Assembly (NCBI GenBank): GCA_037176725.1
Contig: JAZBRS010000014.1
Coordinates: 71,096,501-71,160,500, forward strand
Direction: 5' to 3'
Length of the DNA: 64,000 nt
Source: Posidonia oceanica
Lineage: Eukaryota > Streptophyta > Magnoliopsida > Alismatales > Posidoniaceae
Shown: piece by piece, positions 13,401 through 24,231 of the stretch
Position numbering within the stretch: the first letter of the stretch is position 1
Layout of the letters: each line of letters begins with the position of its first letter
Notes under the pieces: generated by a model
Seen by the model: only the letters and a program-made list of their open reading frames with translations
Told to the model about the DNA's origin: nothing
The model's database searches: none
Translations under genes and position numbers: made by a program

Positions 13401-13688
13401 GCGTCCAACGTTGGACGCTAGCACAGGGCGCGTCCAACGTTGGATGCTGCCTATGCTAGCGTACAACACGCTTAGTTGGCAAAAGCTGTAATGGGCTTGG
13501 GCTTGGGCTTTAAAAGGGTTTAAAAATTGCAAAAAGGCTTGGGTTAAGGCTTTTAGGGTTTGGGTAAGATTTTAGGCTTGGAAATGGGTTAGAAAAGGGT
13601 TAGGAAAAAAAGAGTGCCATTCCAGAGTCCACATGAGCCTACAAGAGAAAACAACCAACTTCCAGGCTGTCAGAATGGGGTGTCTACA
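10496..13688 (-). repeat. 3' LTR of element B (3.2 kb)
   Basis: Minus-strand start is TGTAGACACCCC (13688 downward), preceded by a PPT. The end is GATCGGTGCA at 10496, so the termini are TG...CA. The U5-like end (10520-10880) is recognisably related to the A/C LTRs (a shared block around GGATCCGAGG and AGTCGCCACC), but most of the LTR is unrelated to them. It carries seven loci of a GTTGGACGC/GCGTCCAAC inverted motif. The left flank TCACG (10491-10495) would be one copy of the target-site duplication; the other is outside the window. Confidence 0.85.
11332..13468. repeat. Seven dispersed GTTGGACGC...GCGTCCAAC hairpin loci
   Basis: Loci at about 11332-11391, 11572-11603, 11773-11832, 12003-12062, 12383-12442, 12623-12682 and 13381-13468. 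Most consist of two adjacent hairpins with a 9 bp stem (GTTGGACGC against GCGTCCAAC) and a variable 9-13 nt loop. The intervening LTR sequence (60-700 bp) does not repeat. Several copies have decayed stems (for example GTTAGACGC at 12005 and GCGTACAAC at 11823 and 13459). The motif is absent from the A, C and D LTRs. Confidence 0.85.
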
Positions 13689-13706
13689 GATGCCCCTCCC
13701 TGAGCG
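13689..13706 (-). other. Polypurine tract of element B
   Basis: The minus strand reads CGCTCAGGGAGGGGCATC directly before the LTR start. The identical sequence precedes the 3' LTR of C, and a related AAGGAGGGGCATC precedes that of D. Confidence 0.8.
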
Positions 13707-14145
13707 AGGTCAAGCATAGCGAGATCGCTGCTCAAGGTAAACAAGACACCCTACCTGACACTGGTAGGAGTGCAAAATTACTGTAGGCACGAGTCATTTA
13801 CCCGACGGATGCACCGGAAATCATGACTCAGAGCCACAATGCAGATGCGAATGCGAATGCTGATGCGTGCCAGTGCGGATGCGATGCATGCCGATGCAGT
13901 TATTTGCCATGCAATGCTGTTAGTAAGAGAATGCGGTGCTGATGCAGAAGGGATGCAAAGAAAGCTGTAATGCAATGTATGGGTTCGGCGATTAGTCTGA
14001 GCCCACAGAAGGGACGCCTAACAAGACTAACGGGCTTGGCTTCCGAGCAATTAGGACTGCTAGCCCAACAAGCAAAAGGGGTAGACAATTGGACGACTGT
14101 CGACCGAGTAGTTAAGGCTGCCAGCTCGCAGGGGAAACAGAAGCA
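13707..14145 (-). other. B 3' region between PPT and tandem repeats
   Basis: Non-coding. Holds a run of ATGCNGATGC-like short repeats (13840-13980). At 14022-14090 there is a segment with CAAG...CTTG hairpin potential followed by GAGCAATTAGG and TGCTAGCCC, which resembles the repeated unit of the C 3' region (42140-42960). Confidence 0.55.
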
Positions 14146-14744
14146 GCTTGTCCTCGCCTGAGGAAACAAGCAAGAAAGAGAAAGGGGGAAGGCAAGCGTG
14201 GGCATTGTCCGCACGGAGCGAAGCCACGCAAGGGCTGATCCTCGCACGAGGATACAGGGCAGGACTCCGAGCATACGGTGTCCAAGAAGAGCTTGTCCTC
14301 GCTCGAGGAAGCAAGCAAGAAAAGAAAGGGGGCAGGCAAGCGTGGGCATCGTCCGCACGGAGCGAGGCCACACAAGGGCTGATCCTCGCACGAGGATACA
14401 GGATAGGACTTCGAGCATACGGGGTCCGAGAAGAGCTTGTCCTCGCTCGAGGAAGCAAGCAAGAAAAGAAAGGGGGCAGGCAAGCGTGGGCATTGTCCGC
14501 ACGGAGCGAGGCCACACATGGGCTGATCCTTGCATGAGGATACAGGGTAGGACGCCGAGCATACGGGGTCCGAGAAGAGCTTGTCCTCGCCCGAGGAAGC
14601 AAGCAAGAAAAGAAAGGGGGCAGGTAAGCGTAGGCATCGTCCGCGCGGAGCGAAGCCACGCAAGGGCTGATCCTCGCACGAGGATATAAGGCAGGACTCT
14701 AAGCATACGGGGTCCGAGAAGAGCTTGTCTTCGCCCAAGGAAGC
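14146..14744. repeat. 144 bp tandem repeat, about four copies, with hairpin core
   Basis: The motif GCTTGTCCTCG recurs at 14146, 14291, 14435, 14579 and 14723 (last copy slightly altered), a period of 144-145 bp. Each unit holds two hairpins: CCTCG...CGAGG within GCTTG...CAAGC, and ATCCTCG...CGAGGAT. Because 144 is divisible by three and the unit is nearly stop-free, long minus-strand frames appear by chance. The array continues on the other side of element D (24227 onward). Confidence 0.85.
14740..14744. repeat. Target-site duplication of D, left copy
   Basis: GAAGC; the identical copy is at 24227-24231, directly after the D 3' LTR. Confidence 0.9.
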
Positions 14745-16273
14745 TGTAGATATCCCATTTTCACATTTGCTAGAGTTCATAGAGGACAGGGACTTCTGAG
14801 GCACCAAAAATCACATGTCTAAGGCTTAACAACACATTTTCCAGATCTTCCTTGATTTCTTCAAAGCGTCACTTGATCCTACCTTGACTCAGGTTGTTGG
14901 CTGTGGCAGAGCTAACTCACTTGGGCTCGTAACAAGTCCGAATACCCTGGGTATCCTTCACTTCTACTCAGATTTAAAATTAGATTTGAGTTAACAGAGA
15001 TGCTTCCTTGATTTCATAGACTATCCGTAGTTTCCCGGCCTTCTATCTTGTTTCCTCTAGCACAAACCCGAGAAAAGAGCTAGAAATGACCTAAGCTTGA
15101 TAGTAGCCACTTGGGGAGGCGACTCATGTAGTTGCCGCCTAAAGCGGCGACTAGTCTCGTCGCCCATTTCCCAGCCGACTTCTATAGAAGCCATCTAAGG
15201 AGGCGGCTCAATCAAAAGCCATTCAAGGAGGCGACCCATGTGGACGTCATCTGGAAAGACGACTGGGCGATCGTGGGCAGCAGTTGCTTCACACGATCCC
15301 CTCAACCCTCAAGCGCCAGCTCATCAGGCGGCTGAACGGTTGTGAAACTGCCTCGGTCTTCCCACGATCCTTGACCATCGGGCGTCACTCCATGCGGCGA
15401 CTAGCAATCGTGGCTCCTTTCGAGCCGCTTTTCCACAGTTATTTCCCACTCCCCCCTCGACCGTTAGGCGCCATCCCACGCAGCGACTAATAGTCGTGGC
15501 CTCGTTCCCGGGTCGTCCCACACTTTGACTGAGCGGTTGCTAGGTTTAGACGCCACCCCAACCAGCGACTAGCCCTAACTACCGTTTTTCTAGAAGTTTC
15601 TGAACTCCAACCGTCCCCACACCCCTAGAGTCTATAAATAGACTCCCTAGGCCAGTGGTTTGAGGGTCGGAATTTTGGGGAGAGGAATTTCTAAGAGAGG
15701 AATCATCCTGTCAGTGTTAAATCTCCACCTCCCAGAGCTAGAGCCTTCAACCCAGAAGTTCTATCTCCCACCTTCTAGAAGAGGGAAGCCCAATTCCCAT
15801 CTTCATTCCAGAGATCCTGAGCTAAACCGGAGCTCCGACTGTGCCTCCACTTCTACTCCACTACATACAGCACGAGGGTGAAGGGAGTATCTTCCAATCT
15901 AATTTCCCAATTCATATTGCATTCCTTAGCATAAGACCCATAGCATATGCATGCGGGGAACAACCCTTGGTTAGTATTAGATTCATTTGTTAATATTGTT
16001 CTTCGTTTGTTTTTTTGTTATCATTTACTACACACCAACTAATCTAGATCTTCTCTTTTTATTTGTTTTGAAGGAAAGGAAAACGCTTACGTAGCACGAG
16101 GAAGCCGCTAGATGACATCCAGCCGTCGATCTAGTGGTCCGAGGACCCACATCTTCACAATCTCCCCCCAGGTGTCTTGTCTACCCAAAGGCGAGTGGCG
16201 ATCACAACTAAGCTGTCGACGTACGTGGAAGCGCCGGCATCTTCATCTTCAACACCCAAAAAATCCATCCACA
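14745..16273 (+). repeat. 5' LTR of element D
   Basis: 1529 bp, from TGTAGATATCCC to CATCCACA. The U3-like part has a cluster of GGCGAC/GCGACT motifs (15117, 15148, 15229, 15398, 15482, 15562, with some inverted copies) ending about 70 bp before a TATA box. A T-rich stretch follows at 15960-16075. Confidence 0.93.
15633..15640 (+). promoter_or_regulatory. TATA box of D 5' LTR
   Basis: TATAAATA within TCTATAAATAGAC, a near-consensus plant TATA box, preserved in the 3' LTR at 23594-23601. Transcription would be expected to start near 15665. Confidence 0.75.
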
Positions 16274-16278
16274 GTCTC

Positions 16279-16296
16279 TGGCGATCACAGTGGGAC
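16279..16296 (+). other. Primer-binding site of element D
   Basis: TGGCGATCACAGTGGGAC begins five bases after the LTR. From memory it closely matches the complement of the 3' end of a plant tRNA-Arg (TGGCGACCACAGTGGGAG), with two mismatches over 18 bases. Confidence 0.7.
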
Positions 16297-17738
16297 TCGG
16301 CTTTAGCCAATCCTTTGTGCTATGTGAGCTTTTTTCCTTCCTTCCTTCATTTACATTTTAGATCTAGTTGTTTTTCTTTATTTTCGATTTAGGAGGCCGT
16401 GCGCTTAGGCCTTTCACAACTCCTAAACCCCCATAGTGTTTTCTGTCATTAGGACAGTTTTTCTAACCCAACCACCTTGATCTTAAGGCAACAGGTCTCG
16501 TTAGCACTTTGAGGCAACGACAACCTCCTGTCCAAGGTCGCAGAGGGTCGGGTTACTACTGTTCTCAAAAACAAAGAACTCTGGTTTCCAGTCGCCTAGT
16601 AATCCGGTGCCTGAGTCAGTCGCAGTTCACTGCGGCGACCTCTCAAGGTGCACCCATTGCAGGCGACTGGATCTGGGTGTTTATTTCACTGCAGATCGTT
16701 TATTATTTTCAATAGCTTGTGTCACTTTTCTTTTAGATCTGCAGCAGTTTAAAAACTGATTAACATCCTGTTCACTGTAATTTTAGTTTTTTATTCGGAT
16801 TTTAGGTTTGTATGTGTCCACCCTTAAGGTGGAAACTATTTTATTGATATCAAAGTTAAAGTTCCTTGAGATCTCTTTCTCTAACTAAAACAACCAAGTA
16901 GAGCGAACCCGGCCCAATGCAAGTCGCTCTCCCATACTCTACTTGATCGGGATAGTTAGATTAAGAACTCAAGGTGTCCTAGGGTTTTATTTTGACGACT
17001 CCTCTTCCTTGAGTCAAAATAATCCTTAGTAGATACTTTACACTTTGATATTCTTTGTTTATTTATTGTTTTATGGATTGTTAAATGCCGAGCCTAAGGA
17101 CAGAATCCTAGGTGGTGGGTCCCTCTTTAGAGAGACAAGTCCGCCATCTAAGCCCTCTTGGTGGACCCTAAAGAAGGTCAAAGGGTGGTACCTATAAGCC
17201 AACAAATCCCATTCAGTATAAACACACAGGTTTAGCTAATTAATTAACTAACTAACCACTTAGACAGTAAAAACAGCAATCTGTCTGCAACTTGTATCTT
17301 TTTTTCCTGTGTGTTGCGCGATCTATCCAAGACAGACTTGGTTTGCTGGAAGAACAGGCTCTGAGCCGCCTGTTCAGAAGGCACCTCGCTCAGCCGCCCG
17401 GTTAACTGGTGACTTGTTTGGTCATCTGAGTAACAGGTGACTACAGTGAAGCGCTTCGTTCAGAGTGCCTTGTTTGCAAGAATCTAATTATCTTTGTTAA
17501 CAGGTTGCAGAAACGTCAAAACTGTTTACTGTTTACTGTTATTTTTACTTTCATTTTAATCAAGTCTGTATTAGATAGTGTATTCGAGTCTGTAAATTTT
17601 CTTTTCAAGTTTTCTGTAATAACTTAAAGGAAAAAAGAAGAAAAGAAGAAGAAAAAAAAAAGAAGAAGAAAAAAGAGAAAAGAAAAAGAAAAGCAAAAGC
17701 AAAAGCAAAAAAAAAAAAAAAAAAAACACAATCTTGTA
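16297..17738 (+). other. Leader of D with A-rich purine tract before gag
   Basis: 1.4 kb without a credible ORF. At 17627-17727 it ends in about 100 nt of nearly pure purine (A-rich, with AAGAAG and AAAAGC repeats, finishing in a run of about 20 A). This lies 11 bases upstream of the gag ATG. Comparable A-rich purine tracts precede the extra ORF in B and C. Confidence 0.7.
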
Positions 17739-20297
17739 ATGGAGCTCTATCAACCAAATCAAGGGCACGTCCATGTGACCTCTGCTTCAACATCTACCTC
17801 CACGGCACGACCAAGCACGAACCCCAATGGGTTCTTATTCAAAACTTCAACTCCACAAGTAGAGGAGCCAGAAACCCCTAGTTTCTCGCAAGCAATGAGC
17901 CGGTCATGTGAAGAAGAAAGAGAAATAAGCTACTCCCGACCTCAGAGTATCCCGTTTTAAAAACACGCAAATTCCGGGGTAACCTCCCAAGTAGTGCCTA
18001 CAATGACCGCTTCCTATCTGTCTGAGGAAGCGACTCATGAGATCTACCAACTCCTGGCACGGCACCACCATCCCTCATTTAGGAGCCTACAAACGTCATC
18101 CATCCACCAACTTTCTTTCCCAAACTACCACCAAAATCCATTAATCACGTCCACTCACACACACACCATACCACCAGACCCCACTATAAACTTCCCTACC
18201 CAAAATTCATTCACACAATACCACGCGACACCTACCTATCCTCCCATGCATCAAACCATGCCATCATACACAACCTACCAACAACCACAGTATCTCGGAA
18301 TAACACACTCACCACAACCTCCTGCTAACGCACAATCATACTACACTCCACATCAAACCCAACCCTTCTCTCCACCATACGACCCTCTATCACCACCGTT
18401 CCACCAAAACCACAGGCACCTAAACCAGGGACAACAAGTCATGCCAGGACAGGACATTAAGAAAATGATCTCCGAAGCACTCACTAAGGCAGGAGTTACA
18501 TCTAAAGCACCGATAGGGTTTGACACGTCGAAATTTCCTCATTTTGTTCTTCCACTTGGATTCAAAATGCCAAAAATGAGGAAATACAGTAGAACAAAGG
18601 ATCCAATGGGCCATCTAGCCACATTCGCCATGGATGCTCTGCCCTATCAATATGATAACGGGCTTATAATCTACCTCTTCTTTAAGAGCTTGGAAGGAGA
18701 AGCACTGGGATGGTTCAACACGCTCACAGCGTATGATCTCAATGACTTCAAGATGGTCCAGGAGAAATTTCTACGCCAATATGTCCATCGCATCCAGCAC
18801 AAGCCTACAATGAGCGACCTCCTCGCTAAAAAGATGAAAACTAATGAGGAGTTTGCTACTTTTGCGAGCAGATGGAGAGACATGGCGACAAGGTCTAAAT
18901 GCTATATTCCTGAAAGCCAAGCAGTTGAGATCATACCCCGAAACCCTACAGGAGCACTTAGAATAGGGCTACTGATGAGTGACCTCCACACATACCCTCA
19001 ACTGTATGAACGTGCTGCAAGAATCCTCCGTCACCAAAGGGACCTACCATTTCTAGAGCCTGAGGAAAGGGGCAAGAAGAAGGCTTCTGGCCATACACTT
19101 GAAGGGATCACTGGCGACATTGCCCAGGTCTTAATTCAACAAAAGTAGAAGGGGCAAGGGAACCCCCAATCTTTTTTGGCCAGAAATCAACCGGAGCAGT
19201 ATCTAAGCCAACCTGCGCAGTACCAGGGACAGTTAGTGCAGCCAGCGCAACACCAACAATAGCAGCTTCCTGATTACTCGGTACATGCCCAACGAGGATG
19301 GACGGGCAATGCACACCAGGGGCAACAACAAGGGTAGGGGAACTACCACCAAGTCCCTCCACCACGAAGCTACAAAGGCCCTCAAAGGCAAAGCTATCCT
19401 CCGTTTCCTGAATCAATCCCCAATACATTCAGGATGTTGGTTGAAAGTGGAGATCTACAACTCCCAAAGCACAGTCCAAGCTATCCAAACGCAAATATGG
19501 CCAAGCACTGCCCTTATCATCAAAACAACGAGCACACCCTTGAAGAATGCTTCACTGTCAAAGATAAAATATACAATCTTAATGACAAGGGTGATATCAT
19601 GTGGCCTGAGCTCAAAGCCAGACTAAAGGCGGCTCAAGAAGGACAGCAGGTGATGCAAATACACCAAGAGCCCTTGCTCGACTACCGAGTAGATCATGCA
19701 GATGCAGAGATCATCTTATCAGCTGCTCAGCCTGAATTTGCATCCATCCAGTGCATACCAATAAATCCAGAGCAGAGCCCATCCAGCAAAGGGGACCTTG
19801 ATTCCCATGTATTCCAGGACATAATCTAAGAAAGCCAGTCGCCCATCTACGATGAGTATGCTGATTCAGACTGGTATAAAGCAGAAGCTACACTTGGTTC
19901 ACTCTGCCAAGCTCTCCAAGCAGCACAAGCAAGAGCTGATCCTCCTCCCAAGCTGCCTGACCCTACAAACAGACACACTAGGGGCAGTCATGAACACTAC
20001 CATCATAAAAGAGAGGTTACTATAGAGCACATCGACAGCCACACTTCAAGAGGAGGAGGACATTTGATAGCCTCACTCCGAGACAAAGCCACCAGGGGCA
20101 CACTGCCTGGAACGGGTCAGAATGAGTCCAACTCTGACCCTCTGAAAGCAAGGATAGGGTGCAAACCAAAAGAAAGACAAGAACATGCTCCACAAGCACC
20201 TGACTACTTAACGTTAGGGGCAGACTTCCACAATCACCCCTCAGGTAAGCCCCCTCATCTGGGAAGGGAAGTGCAAAGTTCCACTGAACTAGACTAA
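17739..20297 (+). pseudogene. gag: Element D gag with five in-frame stops
   Basis: Starts at ATG 17739, just after the purine tract, and stays in one frame to a TAA at 20295. In-frame stops interrupt it at 17958 (TAA), 19146 (TAG), 19260 (TAG), 19335 (TAG) and 19827 (TAA). The longest uninterrupted piece (17994-19148) has a Pro/Gln/His-rich N-terminus and then a retrotransposon gag core (GHLATFAMDALPYQYDN, EGEALGWFNTL). Further on, near 19515, is a Cys-x2-His-x4-His-x4-Cys knuckle (CPYHQNNEHTLEEC). No protease motif follows. Family assignment is firm; this copy cannot make full-length gag without readthrough. Confidence 0.85.
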
Positions 20298-22690
20298 GGG
20301 CAATGGTTAATTCAATTAAAATGTGTAAATAAGACATTTTTCTTTCTATACTCTGTTTTCCTTTACTTATCTTTATTTATCTCTATTGCTAAGTTAGATT
20401 ATAAGTAATGATTGATGAGTGTGGACTATACCTAACAACTTAAGGCATTAAGCAGAACTGCCAAAATATTACCTAAGGTTCCCAAGCAGAGACCGTGACA
20501 CCCAGGGAAGGTCCAACCACTGGTTGTGACAGCCTGAAGACATCTTTAGATCCATAGGAGTTACATACAATACACCCTTAATTAGCATGCCAAAGTCAAG
20601 AAAGAACCAAAGACCAAGTCCTAGCCAAAGGAAGAAAGTTGCATCCTAAATAGAAAAGGAACTGAACAACTAGGGTAACCTCAACCTTGTCCTGTCTGCA
20701 CATACACTTGCACGAGGAGGTAAGAGAAAGGCAAGCTCAGAGCAGAGGCTTATGGTACGAACCGCTTGCCAATTAACTTAGAAAGCGTCCAGAAAAGATG
20801 GTAGCAAAAACTGCCCAAACAGAGAGGAAAGAAGGCAGTAAAGAAGCTATCCAAGTGAGGAACAAACGAAAAGAGACAGTAAAAGAAACTGTCCAACCAA
20901 AAGAGGTCAGCAAAAAGCTGTCCAAAGAGCGGAAAAGGAACATGGCAAAAGCTGTCAATGAACCTAAAGCATAAATCCTAGAGAGGCACGCTAAGGAACC
21001 AAGGAAAGGCAAGTGGAATTCAAGACCTAAGCCAAAGTCGAGAGCTTACTGCACTTCAAACCTCCTCCACCTATCTCACTCACAGACAAGGGGCAGGGAA
21101 TCCTAGAAGTTCAGGGACTGATTAAACAAAGGAAACAACAATCGAACTAAGGCTAGAATGAGGTCCTAAGTTCTTAAAAGACCAGACATGTTAGAAGGGA
21201 AAGCTCTCTCACCCTAGATAATATAAGGCAATACTACAAGATCATTAAGTAAGAAGGTTGTAACTGCACTCATCAATCCAAAAACTACCAAAAAAATCAG
21301 AAAATCCAAAAACTACCAAAAATCAGAAAACCCAAAATCCAAAAATCAGAAATCCCAAAATACCAAAAAAAATCAGAAAGTCTAAAAATTCAAAAAATTA
21401 GAAAATCCAAGAAAACCAACCAAAAGAAGCACCATCCACCCTACATACAAGTGAAAACTTAGTAAGTAGAAAAACTGGAATTAGTCTGGCCGGTGATGCA
21501 ACAATCATTTCACCTCAGATTTGGAGATAGCGTCCTACTCAAGCGTGCCTCACGGCTTGGGTGCGTTTTCACAACAAAGACATTGCTTCTACAGTAATCT
21601 TTAGAGCATCTACGAATGACTCACAATCGGCGTCTACTGGGCTCCGATTTTCCATCTCTCCGCTGAGGCCAAGACTAATTCCCTCCACTTAGTTCCCAAG
21701 CATGTTGATTAAGGGATTACTTTATCTCATACACAAGTATAACTTAGTCAAATCGCTCTAGGAACTGGGAAAGGTTCACCTGTGATTACTAACATCTTTT
21801 GTTAAGTGTGCAAGTACCAAAGCTTACAACATAAAGAATGAGCTCACGCCTAAGGGGCTCATATAGTGTGCAAAGGTACACCCACTTTGACTAAAAGGCA
21901 AACCCCAGTTTGGCAAAGGAAGGGTTCACTCCCTCACCCAGTTCTTTAATCATAGAACTCCTTTATTTGCCAAATCGAGCTGTGGGACGACAGTCCTTTC
22001 CAGAGAGTGCCGGTCACACTCGAAGACGGAAAACACTTGACCACAACGAATTGCATTCATTCATTTTGCGTATGTCCATATGGTTTGGAAACAATCGTAC
22101 CCCGCCGGCCTAACCTAGCATATGGACCATTCATTGCATTATATGTTGCATTTGCATTCTTTTGCTTGAATCATGCATCCATGCATTTTCTTATATCATT
22201 GGAAGTGGAGCACGGACAGAGCATTGTTCTTCAAGAGTGTTAGAAACCCTTAGGACATGTGATTCTCCTAGAGCCAACCAAGTTCCTACCAATCCTTCTA
22301 TCAATTCCAATCTGAGTAAAATCTCAAACATGACGCCACAAGAGCACTCCTTTTCGATTGTGTAAGGGTCACGTCCCACGGTTTTCCCCCTAGCTTCTGT
22401 CTCGTTGAAGTACATCTCTACATGGTTGACAGGTCTCGACATCGGCTGCGACACAAGTTCCGAAACCGACTTTACCCCTCCATGCCTGAGTCTTCAATAT
22501 GACGGCAATTAATCGAACCACTCGAACGTTCGGCAATTTCCCGACACCGAGTCAGTTCACCCCTTCTTCCTTTTTTATTATCTTCCTTCATCCCTTGTGG
22601 CGGATTGTTTTAGGTGGAGCTCCCCTTTTCAGGAAATGCTCAATGGAACATATTTCTTACCTTGGACTCGATCTTGTTCCAAGATCAACT
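20298..22690 (+). other. D internal non-coding region
   Basis: 2.4 kb with no recognisable coding motif. Contains repeated AAAGCTGTCCAA-like segments (20800-20960) and a low-complexity A/C-rich stretch built on CCAAAAA and ATCAGAAAATCC (21280-21425). Confidence 0.7.
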
Positions 22691-22705
22691 CCAAGGAGGG
22701 GCATC
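22691..22705 (+). other. Polypurine tract of element D
   Basis: CCAAGGAGGGGCATC directly before the 3' LTR, sharing GGAGGGGCATC with the tracts of B and C. Confidence 0.8.
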
Positions 22706-24226
22706 TGTAGATATCCCATTTTCACATTTCCTAGAGTTCATAGAGGATAGGGACTTCTGAGGCATCAAAAATCACATGTCTAAGGCTTAACAACACATTT
22801 TCCAGATCTTCCTTGATTTCTTCAAAGCGTCACTTAATCCTACCTTGACTCAGGTTGTTGGCTGTGGCAGAGCTAACTCACTTGGGCTCGTAACAAGTAC
22901 GAGTACCCTGGGTATCCTTCACTTCTACTCAGATTTAAAATTAGATTTGAGTTAACAGAGATGCTTCCTTGATTTCATAGACTATCCGTAGTTTCCCGGC
23001 CTTCTATCTTGTTTCCTCTAGCACAAACCCGAGAAAAGAGCTAGAAATGACCTAAGCTTGATAGTAGCCACTTGGGGAGGCGACTCAAGTAGTTGCCGCC
23101 TAAAGCGGCGACTAGTCTCGTCGCCCATTTCCCAGCCGACTTCTATAGAAGCCATCTAAGGAGGCGGCTCAATCAAAAGCCATTCAAGGAGGCGACCCAT
23201 GTGGAAGTCATCTGGAAAGACGACTGGGCAATCGTGGGCAGCAATTGCTTCACACGATCCCCTCAACCCTCAGGCACCAGCTCATCAGGCGGCTGAACGG
23301 TTGTGAAACTGCCTCGATCTTCCCACGATCCTTGACCATCAGGCGTCACTCCATGCGGCGACTAGCAATCGTGGCCCCTTTCGAACCGCTTTTCCACAGT
23401 TATTTCCCACTCCCCCCTCGACCGTTAGGCGCCATCTCACGCGGCGACTAACAGTCGTGGCCTCATTCTCGGGTCGTCCCACACTTTGACTGAGCGGTTG
23501 CTAGGTTTAGGCACCACCCCAACCAGAGACTAACCCTAACTGCCGTTATTCTAGAAGTTTCTGAACTCCAACCGTCCCCACACCCCTAGAGTCTATAAAT
23601 AGACCCCCTAGGTCAGTGGTTTGAGGGTCAGAATTTTGGGGAGAGGAATTTCTAAGAGAGGAATCATCCTGTCAGTGTCACCTCCCAGAGCTAGAGCCTT
23701 CAACCCAAAAGTTCTATCTCCCACCTTCCAGAAGAGGGAAGCCCAATTCCCATCTTCATTCCAGAGATCCTGAGCTAAGCCGGAGCTCCGACCGTGCCTC
23801 CACTTCTACTCCACTACATACAGCACGAGGGTGAAGGGAGTATCTTCCAATCTAATTTCCCATTTCATATTGCATTCCTTAGCATAGGACCCATAACATA
23901 TGCATGCGGGGAACAACCGCCGGTTAGTATTAGATTTGTTTGTTAATATTGTTCTTCGTTTGTTTTTTTGTTATCATTTACTACACACCAACTAATCTAG
24001 ATCTTCTCTTTTTATTTGTTTTGAAGGAAAGGAAAACGCTTACGTAGCACGAGGAAGCCGCTAGATGACATCCAGCCGTCGATCTAGTGGTCCGAGGACC
24101 CACATCTTCACAATCTCCCCCCAGGTGTCTTGTCTACCCAAAGGCGAGTGGCGATCACAACTAAGCTGTCGACGTACGTGGAAGCGCCGGCATCTTCATC
24201 TTGAACACCCAAAAAATCCATCCATA
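22706..24226 (+). repeat. 3' LTR of element D
   Basis: 1521 bp, TGTAGATATCCC to CATCCATA. Aligns end to end with 14745-16273, with about 3% differences and an 8 bp deletion near 23680. The last base pair set ends TA rather than CA, a point change. Confidence 0.93.
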
Positions 24227-24231
24227 GAAGC
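24227..24231. repeat. Target-site duplication of D, right copy
   Basis: GAAGC, identical to 14740-14744. Confidence 0.9.

Larger units (their letters stand above)
14745..24226 (+). mobile_element. Element D: non-autonomous gag-only LTR retrotransposon
   Basis: Complete 9482 bp element on the plus strand with two ~1.5 kb LTRs, PBS, gag and PPT, flanked by the duplication GAAGC. It encodes gag but no protease, RT, RNase H or integrase: the 2.4 kb between gag and PPT has no ORF with recognisable motifs. This is the gag-only class often called TR-GAG. It would need polymerase proteins from another element. The LTRs differ at roughly 45 positions plus a small indel by eye (about 3%), so this copy looks older than C. 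Confidence 0.9.

Noticed and set aside
10496..13688. Solo LTR
   Set aside because: A PPT identical to that of C and matching 3' region sequence follow directly on the internal side, so it is the 3' LTR of B.
13900..14807. Long minus-strand ORFs (up to 268 codons) overlapping in all three frames
   Set aside because: The 144 bp tandem unit is a multiple of three and nearly stop-free, so all frames stay open. No protein family resemblance, and the region is the untranslated 3' part of B.
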